From NCBI RefSeq assembly GCF_000024785.1, contig NC_013441.1, positions 682,001 through 746,000 on the forward strand: a stretch of 64,000 nucleotides of DNA, written 5' to 3'. The number at the start of each line of letters is the position of its first letter. The first letter of the stretch is position 1. The notes below the pieces were generated by a model that made no database searches, was not told the DNA's origin, and was given only the letters and a program-made list of their open reading frames with translations. Positions 1 to 8,744 of the stretch are shown piece after piece. The position numbers and the translations under genes are program-made. The DNA comes from Gordonia bronchialis DSM 43247 (lineage in GTDB: Bacteria; Actinomycetota; Actinomycetes; Mycobacteriales; Mycobacteriaceae).

Positions 1-1897
1 TGACGACACCCTTGGGCTCTCCGGTGGAGCCGGAGGTGAAAATCGCGTAGGCGGCCTGGGCCGGCTGCCGCCGCGTCGGCAACCCGGTCATCGGACTGCG
101 TGCGCGGTCCCGGATCACGGGGTCACCGAGGTCGACGATGGTGGCCGCGTCTGGTTGCAGCGCAACATGACCCGGGTCGGTCGAGGTGTTGATGATGATC
201 GCGGCGGGACGTACCTGGGTGAGGATCGAGGAGATCCGCTCCGCCGGCAAGGTGATGTCGACCGGTACGTACGCACCGCCCGCTGCCAGGGAGGCCAGGA
301 TGGACACGATCGAGTCGACGCCTCGCGGCAGACAGATCGCCACGAAGTCCTCCGGGCCGACTCCCGCGGACCGCAGCACGTCCGCCAACGACAGTGCGTC
401 GTCGAGCACTTCCCGGTACGTCAGCCGTGTGTGCCCGTCGGTGAGGGCAATCGCACCCGGCGTCGAATTCACCTGACGAACAAAGAGTTCGACGATGTCC
501 TCGGTGCCTGTTCCCGGCGTCGGGGGTGTGGTGGATTCGGCGATCAGGGCGCGGCGTCGCTCGGGACCGACGATGTCGACGTCACCGACACTGCGCTCAC
601 CGGACACCGGCAGGCGGTCCAGTGTGTCGAGGAGAAGCGCGGCCAGCGCGTCTGAGTCGACCGGCAGGACGCTCTCGATGGCCTCGACCGCGACCAACAA
701 CTCATCACTGTGCAGATAGGCGACCACGGTCAGTGGGTAATGAGTCAGGTTCTGGGCCATGGCCGGTGCAAAGGTGACACCGTCGGGAGTGGTGGTGTCC
801 CCGGCCTGATCCATCGGTGCGTTCTGGAAGACGAACATCGTGTCGAAAAGCGCCGAATGCCCGGCCGCGCGTTGCACAGCCGACAAACTCAGATAGCCGA
901 TGTCGCGGAGCTCGGCCGACTCTCGTTGCAGGCGACGGCATTCCGCGGCCACGTCGGCATCCGGATCGAGCGTGAACGCCACCGGGATGGTGTTGAGGAA
1001 CAAGCCGATCATCCGGTCGGCGTCGGTCACCTGATGGGGTCGCCCGGTCACGACCGTGCCGTACACCACGTCGCGACGGTCCATCAGACGCGAGAGCACG
1101 AGTGTCCACGCGAACTGGACCGCGGTGTTGAGCGTGATGCCCTGTGCGCGTGACCAATCGATGAGGCGGGCGGTTCGTTCGGCATCCACGGTGTAATGCC
1201 AGGCCACCGGGGTGCGGGTGTCGGTGGCGTCGAGTCCGGTACTGGCCACCTCGGCGAACATCAGCGGCCCCGACAACTGACCGAGCACCGCGGACCAGCG
1301 CGCGATCATGGCGGCCTGGTCCTGGGCGTTGAGCCAGGCGATGTAGTCGCGGTACGGGCGGACCGGGCCGAGGGCGTCGGCGCTGCCACCGGCCCGGTAC
1401 ATCTGCAGCAGTTCGGCGAAGAAGACTCCCACCGACCAGCCGTCCATCAGGATGTGGTGCACGGTCACGATCAGCCGGTGACGGGGTGCGGGGACATCGG
1501 TGATGCGGATCAGGGTGAATCGCAACGACGGTCCGTCACGCAGATCGAAGACCCGACGGACCTCCCGCTCGGTGAACGCATCTGCGGCCTCCTCGGACAG
1601 CTCGTGGTCTGCCCACGGCATGCTCACCTCGGTGGGCACGATCTGCACCGGCTTAGGAACGTCCTTGTCCCAGAACACAGCTCGCAGATTGGGGTGGCGG
1701 ATGAGGATGTTCTCGCACGCGGTGCGCAGTGCGGCGCGGTCCAGTGGGCCGGAGATGTCCACGATCAGCGGGATCGTGTACACATCTCCCTCGGCGTCAT
1801 CACCACCGGGGCCATCTCGTTCGGTTGCCAGCCGGGCAAGGGAGAACAGGCCCTCCTGCAGGGGGCTGAGGGCGATGACGTCGTCGATACCGCTCAC
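1..1897 (-). CDS. NRPS, C-A... module (5'-part only; runs off the left edge)
   Basis: First ~632 residues of a nonribosomal peptide synthetase; the rest lies beyond position 1. The GTG start at 1897 overlaps the stop of the upstream NRPS (GTGA), so the two are translationally coupled. The N-terminus reads SGIDDVIALSPLQEG, the usual opening of a condensation domain, and the condensation active-site motif is intact (VHHILMDG, about 1450-1475). The adenylation domain starts after about residue 440, and its A3 phosphate-binding motif FTSGSTGEPKG lies at the very edge of the window. It is probably the last elongation module of the mycobactin/nocobactin-type siderophore (MbtF/NbtF position) because it follows KS, AT, N-hydroxylase, formyltransferase and another NRPS. 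Substrate cannot be read: the specificity residues are outside the window. Confidence 0.9.
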   Translation of the reverse strand, partial: MSGIDDVIALSPLQEGLFSLARLATERDGPGGDDAEGDVYTIPLIVDISGPLDRAALRTACENILIRHPNLRAVFWDKDVPKPVQIVPTEVSMPWADHELSEEAADAFTEREVRRVFDLRDGPSLRFTLIRITDVPAPRHRLIVTVHHILMDGWSVGVFFAELLQMYRAGGSADALGPVRPYRDYIAWLNAQDQAAMIARWSAVLGQLSGPLMFAEVASTGLDATDTRTPVAWHYTVDAERTARLIDWSRAQGITLNTAVQFAWTLVLSRLMDRRDVVYGTVVTGRPHQVTDADRMIGLFLNTIPVAFTLDPDADVAAECRRLQRESAELRDIGYLSLSAVQRAAGHSALFDTMFVFQNAPMDQAGDTTTPDGVTFAPAMAQNLTHYPLTVVAYLHSDELLVAVEAIESVLPVDSDALAALLLDTLDRLPVSGERSVGDVDIVGPERRRALIAESTTPPTPGTGTEDIVELFVRQVNSTPGAIALTDGHTRLTYREVLDDALSLADVLRSAGVGPEDFVAICLPRGVDSIVSILASLAAGGAYVPVDITLPAERISSILTQVRPAAIIINTSTDPGHVALQPDAATIVDLGDPVIRDRARSPMTGLPTRRQPAQAAYAIFTSGSTGEPKGVV

Positions 1898-4800
1898 TGG
1901 TGTCCTCTGCTGGTCGGATCGGCCGCCGGAAAGAGCTCGGACAACCGTCGGTCGGAGGCGGTCACGAACTGGTCGAGGACGTGGCCGATGGTGGTGGTCC
2001 ACGCCCCGATCTCATCCTGCCCGAACCGATCGGCGGGTGCGGCGGCGGTGACCGCGATGGTCCCGTCGACCGGCCGGCAGGTGACGAGCACGCCGTCGGG
2101 GGCTGGGGCGTCGGGGGCAGGGACGTCGGCGACCGCTACGTCGGCGAGTGTGTCGCCGAACTGGACGGTGTCGGGTGTGGCGGGTATGAACCGGATCGTG
2201 GCGGCGAGGGCCGGCTCGCCCGGGAGATCGGCAAGTGCGACGGTGCGGTGGACCTCCACCGGGACGTCCACCGCGGTATCCGCACCGTGGGCGGCGAACC
2301 GTGCCTGATCGAGCACCGACGTCAGCCTCAGATCGCCCGACAGATCATAGCGGAGTACGGCGGGTGCGGTCAGCGGCCCGATCAGCGTTGCGCTGGAGGG
2401 GGATTCGCGTCCGGTCAGGGTTCCCAGGAGCAGGTCGTCTCCCGGGGCGGCGTGGCCGAGTCGATGGGCGACGACAGCGGTCGCCGCGGCGTACAGGGCC
2501 GACTCGGAGAGCCCGGCTCCGACGGCAACCGCCTGCGCGCGGCGGCGGATGCCGGGGGCAACGGTGATGGATGCCGACACCTGGGGTTGCGTGATGGTGG
2601 TGACCCGGCGGGTGAGCGGCAGACCGTCGTAGGCGGAGCGCCACCACGCGATGGACGCGGCATCGGCCGTCGCGGTCGCGGCGTACCAGCGTGCGTAGTC
2701 ACCGAATCGGCCGGAGACCGGTGAATGGCCACGGCCACTGTAGGTATCGGCGATCTCGGCAACGATCGCACGCACCGAGAACTCGTCGCCGGCGGCACGA
2801 TGGGCGAACACCTCCAGAGTCGGCGCCTCCGCCGATCCGCGCAGCCGGATACGCCACAGCGGGGCACCCGGGGTGAGGTCAACAGCCAGGACACGTCCGG
2901 GTGCGTCCGGGGGACCCGTGAGATCCACCTCGAGTTCGACGCCATCGAGAACGGTGAACGTGAGGCTCGTCGCGTCTGCTGTCGTGAGCCGCATCGCATC
3001 ATGTCGGCCGGCCACCTCGATGACGGCCGCGGTCAATGCCTCCGGATCGATCGGGCCACGCAGACGTGTCATGGCGCACACCACATGCGTGGTCCCGCGA
3101 CGGACGGCGAGGATCTGGGCGGCGGTCGGTTCGATCAGCGCATCATCGGATCGGCCGGCGACGTCGAAGCCGGGCCGACGGCCCCGCGTGGCATCGACGG
3201 TGTCGGCGACGCCGGTGACCGTGGGTAGGCCGTACAACTGCTCGACGTCGAGCCGCACGCCCAGGTGCTCGCGCAGGGCGGCGAGAAACCGGTGGGCGGT
3301 GAGCGAATGGCCACCGAGGTCGAAGAACGAGTCGTCGGCGTACACGTCGTCGACGCCGAAGAACTCGGCGTACAGGTTGGCCACGCGTGTCTCGGTGACA
3401 CTCCGCGGTCGCCGTTGGATGCCCGCTCCGACCGGTCGTGCCGAGGGAAGCGACGCCGCGTCGACCTTGCCGGCAGCGGTGCGCGGCAGAGATGCCAGCG
3501 TGGCAAACGCGGTGGGCACCATGACCTCCGGCAGCTGGTGGGCGGCAAACCGGCGTACGGCCGCTACATCGAGCGCATCGGGATTCGCCGTGACCAGATA
3601 GGCGTGCACGGCGTTGTCGCCATCCGCAGTGGGCGCCGCGCACACCAGGCAGTCGTCGACGTCGGGATGCCGGAGCAGGGTGGCAGTCACCTCGCCCAGC
3701 TCGATCCGGTGCCCCCGGATCTTCACCTGATCGTCGGCACGGCCGATGAATTCCAGAACGCCGGACCGGTTGCGTCGCACCAGATCACCCGTACGGTAGA
3801 GTCGCCCGCCGACACCGAACGGGTCGGCGACGAAGTGGGCGGCCGTCATCGCCGCACGATCGAGATAGCCTCGCGCGAGCTGCTTTCCGCCGAGATACAG
3901 CTCCCCGACGAGACCGTCCGCGACCACCTCGAGCCGATCGTCGAGGACATGGGCGTCGACATTGGTGTTCGGCCGGCCGATGGGTTCGATCGGATGGCCG
4001 GACGCCGGCACCACCGGATGGTGGGTGGCCGAGACCACGGCCTCGGTGGGGCCGTAGTAGTTGCGCAATTCCACATCCAGGGTGCTCAGCGCGCGGTCGG
4101 CGACCTCACCGGGTAACCGATCCCCGCCGACCGCAACATGGGTCAGGGCATGCCATTCCGCGCGGTGCGGCAACATGACGAGCTCGCGGAGCAGCGACGG
4201 CACGAGGTGGAGCAGGGTGACCCGACGGTCCGCGATCAGGGCGGCCAGATAGCCGAGGTCGCGCGCGCGTCGCGGATCGGGGACGACAATGCTCGCCCCG
4301 GTGCTCAGCGTGACAAAGATGTCCAGGAAGGAGGCGTCGAATCCGACCGACGACGTCAGCAGCACCCGCGACTCGGATGGAATCGGCCACTGCGCAATGA
4401 AACCGAGCACGTGGTCGGCGATGGCGGCATGTGCGACGGGCACCCCCTTGGGCGTCCCGGTGGAACCCGACGTGTACATCACGTAGGCAAGATTGTCCGG
4501 CCGCAACGGGCGAAGCCGGTCGGCGTCGGTGATGTCGGCCGAATCCAGTTGTCGGCCTGCAGTTTCCGCACCGCGCAGATCGTCGGCGTCCCACACCAGC
4601 GCCGGCTTCGCGTCGTCGGTCAGGGTGCGGACCCGTTCGGCGGGATAACCGGGGTCGATCGGCAGATAGGCGCCGCCGGCCTTGAGGACCGCCAGCGCCG
4701 CCACGACGAACTCGACCGATGGCGGCATACGCAGACCGACGACGACCTCGGTTCCCACTCCGGAAGAGATCAGCTGACGTGCAACACGATTGGCGCGTGC

Positions 4801-6333
4801 GTTCATCTCACGGTAGGCGATCTCCGCGACGGTACCGGCGCGATCGGCGATCAGTGCCGGACGCTGCGGCCTGGTTGCGACGATCCTCTCCACCACGGCG
4901 CACAGCGTTGTCGGCGGGTGGGACGCACGCGGTCCGTACGCGGCCGCCAGCACGGCATCCCGCCGCTCCGGTGGCAGCAGGGGTAGCCGGCCCAGCGTGG
5001 TTGCCGGCTCGGCGATCGCACCGGCGAGCAGGGTCAGGTATCGCCGGCCCGTTTCGGTGGCGGATTCGGCGTCGGAGCCGGTCATCGTCATGCGCACCTG
5101 CGGGCGTATGCCGTCGAGTTCGACGGCGAGATGCCACGGCACCGGCGGTTTCGGCCGATCCGCCCGGATGACCCGAATGGTGGCGGCACCAGCGTGACTC
5201 GCGGCGGAGACCACCGCGCCGGGCGCGGGCACCGCCGGGTGGACGGCGAAGCCGACGCGGGAGACTCGCGTCAGTCCATGGGCGCCGCGCGCGGGCCGGG
5301 TGGCCTCGAGCACGTCGTCGAGACCGTCGTCGAGGTGACGCGCCACCCGGTCCAGGGTGGCCGCCACGGCACTCACCTGATCGTCGAAGGTGGCGCCCGG
5401 ATCGGGGTGCGAGCGCACCAGCATCGCGTTGCCGTATTGGCCGATCGGCGCCCGGGACATCGGTGTGTGGGCAGCGAGTGTGCGGGCGGCGATCGTGGCG
5501 GCCGGGACAGTGGTGACGAGATCGGTGATGCCGGTGCAGCGCAGCATGAATGCGCTGTGTGCCGCCAACAGGACGTCGACGAGGGACATCCGTCGGCGGC
5601 GTGCGAACTCGTCCGCGGCGCACAGCAGCGCGGGATCGACGTCGATGGTGGCAGTGACTGATTCGCCGGAGGCGGCCGGGCCCGGGGTCATCGGGTTCTG
5701 GGCTCTCGGGTTGAGGGCGGCGTCGGGGAGGTCGGCGAGCTCCGTTTGCCAGAACCCGATATCGGTCGCACCGATGCCGGACGTGGCCGTGGGCGCCGAA
5801 TCGATTGTGTGAGCCCGGTTGTCGAGTTCGGATGCCACATCGTGCAGCAGGATGCCCAGCGAATCGTCGTCCCAGGCGATGGCATGGGCGGCCACGATCA
5901 TGACGTGTCGGTCGGCGTCGACGCGCAGCACCGCGACCCGCAGCGGCGCCTGGTCCGCCAACTCGAACGGTCGCGCCGCGAGACGCTGCCGGACCACGTC
6001 GATGCGGCGCTCCGCGGCAGCAGGGTCGAGCGCCGTGAGGTCATGCTCTATCCACTCCGGTTCGACACCGGAACGCAACCGGTAGGGCTCACCGTCGGGC
6101 CCGACGTGGTGGGTACTGGTCAACACCTCGTGCCGCCGCCACACCCCGGCCATCGCCTCGCGCAACCGGGAGACGTCCGGCAGACCGTCGAACGACACCA
6201 CCGAACACAGAATCCCGCTATCCGATCCGGCGCGGGTGCGACTGCGATCGAACCAGATCCGACGTTCCGCAGCGGACAGTTCCCGGCGCGGCGAGGTGCC
6301 GGTGTGGTGCCCGTTCGGGACCGAGATCGTCAT
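1894..6333 (-). CDS. NRPS, C-A-PCP-C architecture, mycobactin/nocobactin type
   Basis: 1479-residue nonribosomal peptide synthetase. Order: condensation-like domain (~15-440), adenylation domain (~460-960: A3 YTSGSTGTPKG, A5 NYYGPTEA, A7 YRTGDL, A8 [19 protein letters not shown]10 ...GKVD), peptidyl carrier (FFDLGGHSL, Ser ~1025), then a second condensation-superfamily domain (~1060-1465). Length and layout resemble mycobacterial MbtF (C-A-T-C). Both condensation domains have degraded His motifs: AHAIAWDD in the first, and HRAAGDE in the second, where the second His is Arg. The A-domain pocket reads roughly D-A-L-H-A-G-Y-V-S, which I cannot match to a known substrate; N6-hydroxy-N6-formyl-lysine is the guess from neighbouring genes. 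The ATG at 6333 follows a GAGGGGG Shine-Dalgarno. It lies 93 nt after the formyltransferase in one operon. Confidence 0.93.
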   Translation of the reverse strand: MTISVPNGHHTGTSPRRELSAAERRIWFDRSRTRAGSDSGILCSVVSFDGLPDVSRLREAMAGVWRRHEVLTSTHHVGPDGEPYRLRSGVEPEWIEHDLTALDPAAAERRIDVVRQRLAARPFELADQAPLRVAVLRVDADRHVMIVAAHAIAWDDDSLGILLHDVASELDNRAHTIDSAPTATSGIGATDIGFWQTELADLPDAALNPRAQNPMTPGPAASGESVTATIDVDPALLCAADEFARRRRMSLVDVLLAAHSAFMLRCTGITDLVTTVPAATIAARTLAAHTPMSRAPIGQYGNAMLVRSHPDPGATFDDQVSAVAATLDRVARHLDDGLDDVLEATRPARGAHGLTRVSRVGFAVHPAVPAPGAVVSAASHAGAATIRVIRADRPKPPVPWHLAVELDGIRPQVRMTMTGSDAESATETGRRYLTLLAGAIAEPATTLGRLPLLPPERRDAVLAAAYGPRASHPPTTLCAVVERIVATRPQRPALIADRAGTVAEIAYREMNARANRVARQLISSGVGTEVVVGLRMPPSVEFVVAALAVLKAGGAYLPIDPGYPAERVRTLTDDAKPALVWDADDLRGAETAGRQLDSADITDADRLRPLRPDNLAYVMYTSGSTGTPKGVPVAHAAIADHVLGFIAQWPIPSESRVLLTSSVGFDASFLDIFVTLSTGASIVVPDPRRARDLGYLAALIADRRVTLLHLVPSLLRELVMLPHRAEWHALTHVAVGGDRLPGEVADRALSTLDVELRNYYGPTEAVVSATHHPVVPASGHPIEPIGRPNTNVDAHVLDDRLEVVADGLVGELYLGGKQLARGYLDRAAMTAAHFVADPFGVGGRLYRTGDLVRRNRSGVLEFIGRADDQVKIRGHRIELGEVTATLLRHPDVDDCLVCAAPTADGDNAVHAYLVTANPDALDVAAVRRFAAHQLPEVMVPTAFATLASLPRTAAGKVDAASLPSARPVGAGIQRRPRSVTETRVANLYAEFFGVDDVYADDSFFDLGGHSLTAHRFLAALREHLGVRLDVEQLYGLPTVTGVADTVDATRGRRPGFDVAGRSDDALIEPTAAQILAVRRGTTHVVCAMTRLRGPIDPEALTAAVIEVAGRHDAMRLTTADATSLTFTVLDGVELEVDLTGPPDAPGRVLAVDLTPGAPLWRIRLRGSAEAPTLEVFAHRAAGDEFSVRAIVAEIADTYSGRGHSPVSGRFGDYARWYAATATADAASIAWWRSAYDGLPLTRRVTTITQPQVSASITVAPGIRRRAQAVAVGAGLSESALYAAATAVVAHRLGHAAPGDDLLLGTLTGRESPSSATLIGPLTAPAVLRYDLSGDLRLTSVLDQARFAAHGADTAVDVPVEVHRTVALADLPGEPALAATIRFIPATPDTVQFGDTLADVAVADVPAPDAPAPDGVLVTCRPVDGTIAVTAAAPADRFGQDEIGAWTTTIGHVLDQFVTASDRRLSELFPAADPTSRGHQ

Positions 6334-6426
6334 GACACCCCCTCGTCTGTGCGGAATCGTCGGTTCGGAAGTCTGATGTGTGGGATCGTCTGGGCCAGAA
6401 TCCCGCTGGGATCGATCAGCGGGCGA

Positions 6427-7365
6427 TCACGGTGCGTCGGTCAGGTATCCGCCGCGCCGGAAGAAGGCCGCCCCGTCGTGTTCGACGCCGTCCGGCGTCC
6501 GAACGCGGGTGATGACCAGGCCGAAATTGTTGCCGCGCAAGGCATCCGGACCGCACACCACGGTGCCGCCATCCTCCTGCACGATCACCCGGCCCGCAGT
6601 ACCGCCGTAACGCGCCTCGGAGACACGGGACGCGAGCACCTCGATGCGCTCCCCTCGATAATGGGTGAACGCCGGCGGATACGGTGCCGAGAGCGCCCGG
6701 ATCAGGCGTTCGATATCGGCGGCGTCGCTGCGCCAGTCGATGAGACCGTCGCGCTCGGAGCGCTTGTGGAAGTACGTGCGCGCCGACTTGTCCTGCGGCC
6801 GCCACTGAGGATTGCCGGATTCCAGCGCGGCCAGCGCCTCGTTGACCGCGCCGGGGATCAATTCCATTCCGGCGAGGACGAGTTCGGTGCCGGTGATACC
6901 CGGCTCGATGGGCAGCGAATGCTGCACCAGGATGTCCCCGGTGTCGAGTTGCTCGTCCATCCGGTGCACCGTCAATCCGATCTCGTCGGCCCCGGAGATC
7001 AGCGCCCACAGCACCGGGGAGAATCCGGTGAACTTCGGCAACAGTGAATCGTGCAGGTTCAGCGTGCCGTGGCGGGGAAAGTCGTAGAGCTCCTTGGGCA
7101 TCCAGGTGTACCAGCTGTTGACCACGATGACGTCGGGTGCGGCTCGCTGCACCAACTCGATGGTCTCCGGGTCGGCACGCTCGGTGAGGTGGACCGGAAT
7201 GTTGTTCTCGCGGGCGAGTTCCTCGACGGAATCCGACCAGATGCCCTTGTAGGGATCGTCACTGGCCGGATGCGTCACGGCCAGAACCACCTCGTGGGGG
7301 GAATCGAGGAGGGCCTGCAGGGTTCGTCGGCCCCAGGTCTGGTAGCCGAATGAGACGATGCGCAT
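6427..7365 (-). CDS. Hydroxamate formyltransferase (methionyl-tRNA formyltransferase-like)
   Basis: 312 residues, formyl-THF-dependent formyltransferase fold. It has the catalytic Asn-x-His and SLLP loop (NLHDSLLPKFTG, residues ~105-116) and the catalytic Asp in MDEQLDTGDIL (~140), followed by an Fmt-type C-terminal domain. In siderophore clusters such enzymes formylate the side-chain N-hydroxyl amine of ornithine or lysine. Next to an MbtG-type lysine N-hydroxylase the expected product is N6-formyl-N6-hydroxylysine, the hydroxamate of formobactin/brasilibactin-type nocobactins. Housekeeping fmt is unlikely because def lies elsewhere (37.5 kb) and the gene sits in the siderophore operon. The reading frame is open well upstream, but ATG 7365 fits the family N-terminus (MRIVSFGYQTWG) and lies 8 nt after the preceding stop. 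Confidence 0.88.
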   Translation of the reverse strand: MRIVSFGYQTWGRRTLQALLDSPHEVVLAVTHPASDDPYKGIWSDSVEELARENNIPVHLTERADPETIELVQRAAPDVIVVNSWYTWMPKELYDFPRHGTLNLHDSLLPKFTGFSPVLWALISGADEIGLTVHRMDEQLDTGDILVQHSLPIEPGITGTELVLAGMELIPGAVNEALAALESGNPQWRPQDKSARTYFHKRSERDGLIDWRSDAADIERLIRALSAPYPPAFTHYRGERIEVLASRVSEARYGGTAGRVIVQEDGGTVVCGPDALRGNNFGLVITRVRTPDGVEHDGAAFFRRGGYLTDAP

Positions 7366-7373
7366 GGTCGTGT

Positions 7374-8744
7374 CTAGTTCCTCGCGTTTGTGGTTTGGGC
7401 GGTTGTGGATGGGACGGTCGTCGGTCGGGTGGTGACTGCTGTCGGCCGCGTCGTCGGCGCGAGGACGCGGTCGGAGAGTTCGCCCAGGCAACTGAGATTC
7501 GGGAACCCGGGGCCCTGGGCAAGACCGGCGAGGTTGGGTAGGTACAGCGTCGGAGTGAGGTTCTCCAGTGCCAGGTCGTAACCGATCGCGGACTCGACCC
7601 GGGCATGCGTGATGGGTCCGCCGAGCGCGAGTTCGACGAGGTCCGAGGCCGGTTCGTCGAACAGCTCGAAGAACCACAGTGGTTGTCCGCCGGTCGCGTC
7701 GATGACGAGGTCGAAGGCGTGCACCTGATCCGGCCGGAACTCGTTGCGCAACGTCAGAGAGACGCCGTCGCCGTCGGGGACCACCCGGATGACCCGTCCC
7801 TGCAGATGGGCGACCCGCTCGTCGCTCAGCAAGGACTCCTGCACCCGGACGGAGAACACGCCACGGTCGGTGCGGCGTACCACATCTCGGCGTTCGGCCA
7901 GGCTCAGGCCGCGCCACTTGAGGGGGTTGCTGTACAGCGAGTTCTCGAAGTAGCTCTCGCCGCGGGTGTAGATGGTGGCGCCCGGCGAGATCACCGAGAC
8001 GGTCAGCACGTTGTGCCGCATCAGTTCGTCGAGTGCCGATCCGGCTGTCTCGCCACCGCCGATCACCGCCGCCCGTGACGACGCGGGGATCTCCGACCGT
8101 GCAGCGAGTCGCCAGAACTCGGCGATGCTGAGCACGCGCGGATGCCGGGTGAGTGTTCGGGTGCTGCTGCCCGGTCCGGTGATCATCAACCGCTCGGCGT
8201 CGAGCACCCGTACCGGCGAGCAGGACTGCGAAGCGTCACCGCCGGATGTCGGTTCGGCGATCTCGATCCGCCAGTGCGGGTCAGGTTTGCCGTCGGTTGC
8301 GCAGCTGATGGTCCGAGCGCGGCCGATCACCAGGTCGAGATCGACCTTCTGTGCCGCCCACTGCAGATACTTGGCCCACAGGTGGTGTTCCGGACTCGGC
8401 CGGCCGCGATCCACCCACTCCGCGTAGGTGCCGCGTTCGATGAGGAAGGTCGCCCAGCTGAATGCCCGCATCCGGTCGTTGATCTCGGCGTTGTGGCCGC
8501 GGATCGCCGTCGAATGGTAGGGGAAACCGAGGTCCTTCTCCGGGCTGGTGCCCAGCCGGTGCCGTCCGTTGGTCCATCCGCCGTCCTCGAGCCAGTTGCC
8601 GCCCACCGTGGTTGCCTCTACGACGGTGACCCGGGGGGCGGGCAGGCCGGCCGACCGGAGGGCGTGTGCTTTGGCGGCCACCGCGATGGCCTTGGGGCCG
8701 GCGCCGATGACGACCAGCCGATCGGGCGTCGTCGCGGCGCTCAT
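7374..8744 (-). CDS. mbtG: L-lysine N6-monooxygenase, MbtG-like
   Basis: 456-residue FAD/NADPH-dependent N-hydroxylating monooxygenase. The N-terminal FAD motif is VVIGAGPKAIAVAAKA. The stretch ending HRLGTSPEKDLGFPY, a second nucleotide motif VIGGGETAGS (~225) and the C-terminal QGPGFPNLSCLG segment are all strongly MbtG-like. It hydroxylates the side-chain amine of lysine to build the hydroxamate iron ligand. The ATG overlaps the stop of the acyltransferase gene (ATGA), and the formyltransferase follows after 8 nt, matching a hydroxylate-then-formylate order. The last ~30 residues are Thr/Ala-rich and probably disordered. Confidence 0.93.
   Translation of the reverse strand: MSAATTPDRLVVIGAGPKAIAVAAKAHALRSAGLPAPRVTVVEATTVGGNWLEDGGWTNGRHRLGTSPEKDLGFPYHSTAIRGHNAEINDRMRAFSWATFLIERGTYAEWVDRGRPSPEHHLWAKYLQWAAQKVDLDLVIGRARTISCATDGKPDPHWRIEIAEPTSGGDASQSCSPVRVLDAERLMITGPGSSTRTLTRHPRVLSIAEFWRLAARSEIPASSRAAVIGGGETAGSALDELMRHNVLTVSVISPGATIYTRGESYFENSLYSNPLKWRGLSLAERRDVVRRTDRGVFSVRVQESLLSDERVAHLQGRVIRVVPDGDGVSLTLRNEFRPDQVHAFDLVIDATGGQPLWFFELFDEPASDLVELALGGPITHARVESAIGYDLALENLTPTLYLPNLAGLAQGPGFPNLSCLGELSDRVLAPTTRPTAVTTRPTTVPSTTAQTTNARN

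Noticed and set aside
6427..7365. Housekeeping methionyl-tRNA formyltransferase
   Set aside because: It sits in the siderophore operon directly after the lysine N-hydroxylase, and def at 37.5 kb has no fmt neighbour; hydroxamate formylation fits better.
7366..7917. 552-nt in-frame extension upstream of the formyltransferase
   Set aside because: It lies entirely inside the N-hydroxylase gene in another frame and has arginine/proline-rich shadow composition; ATG 7365 gives the family N-terminus.
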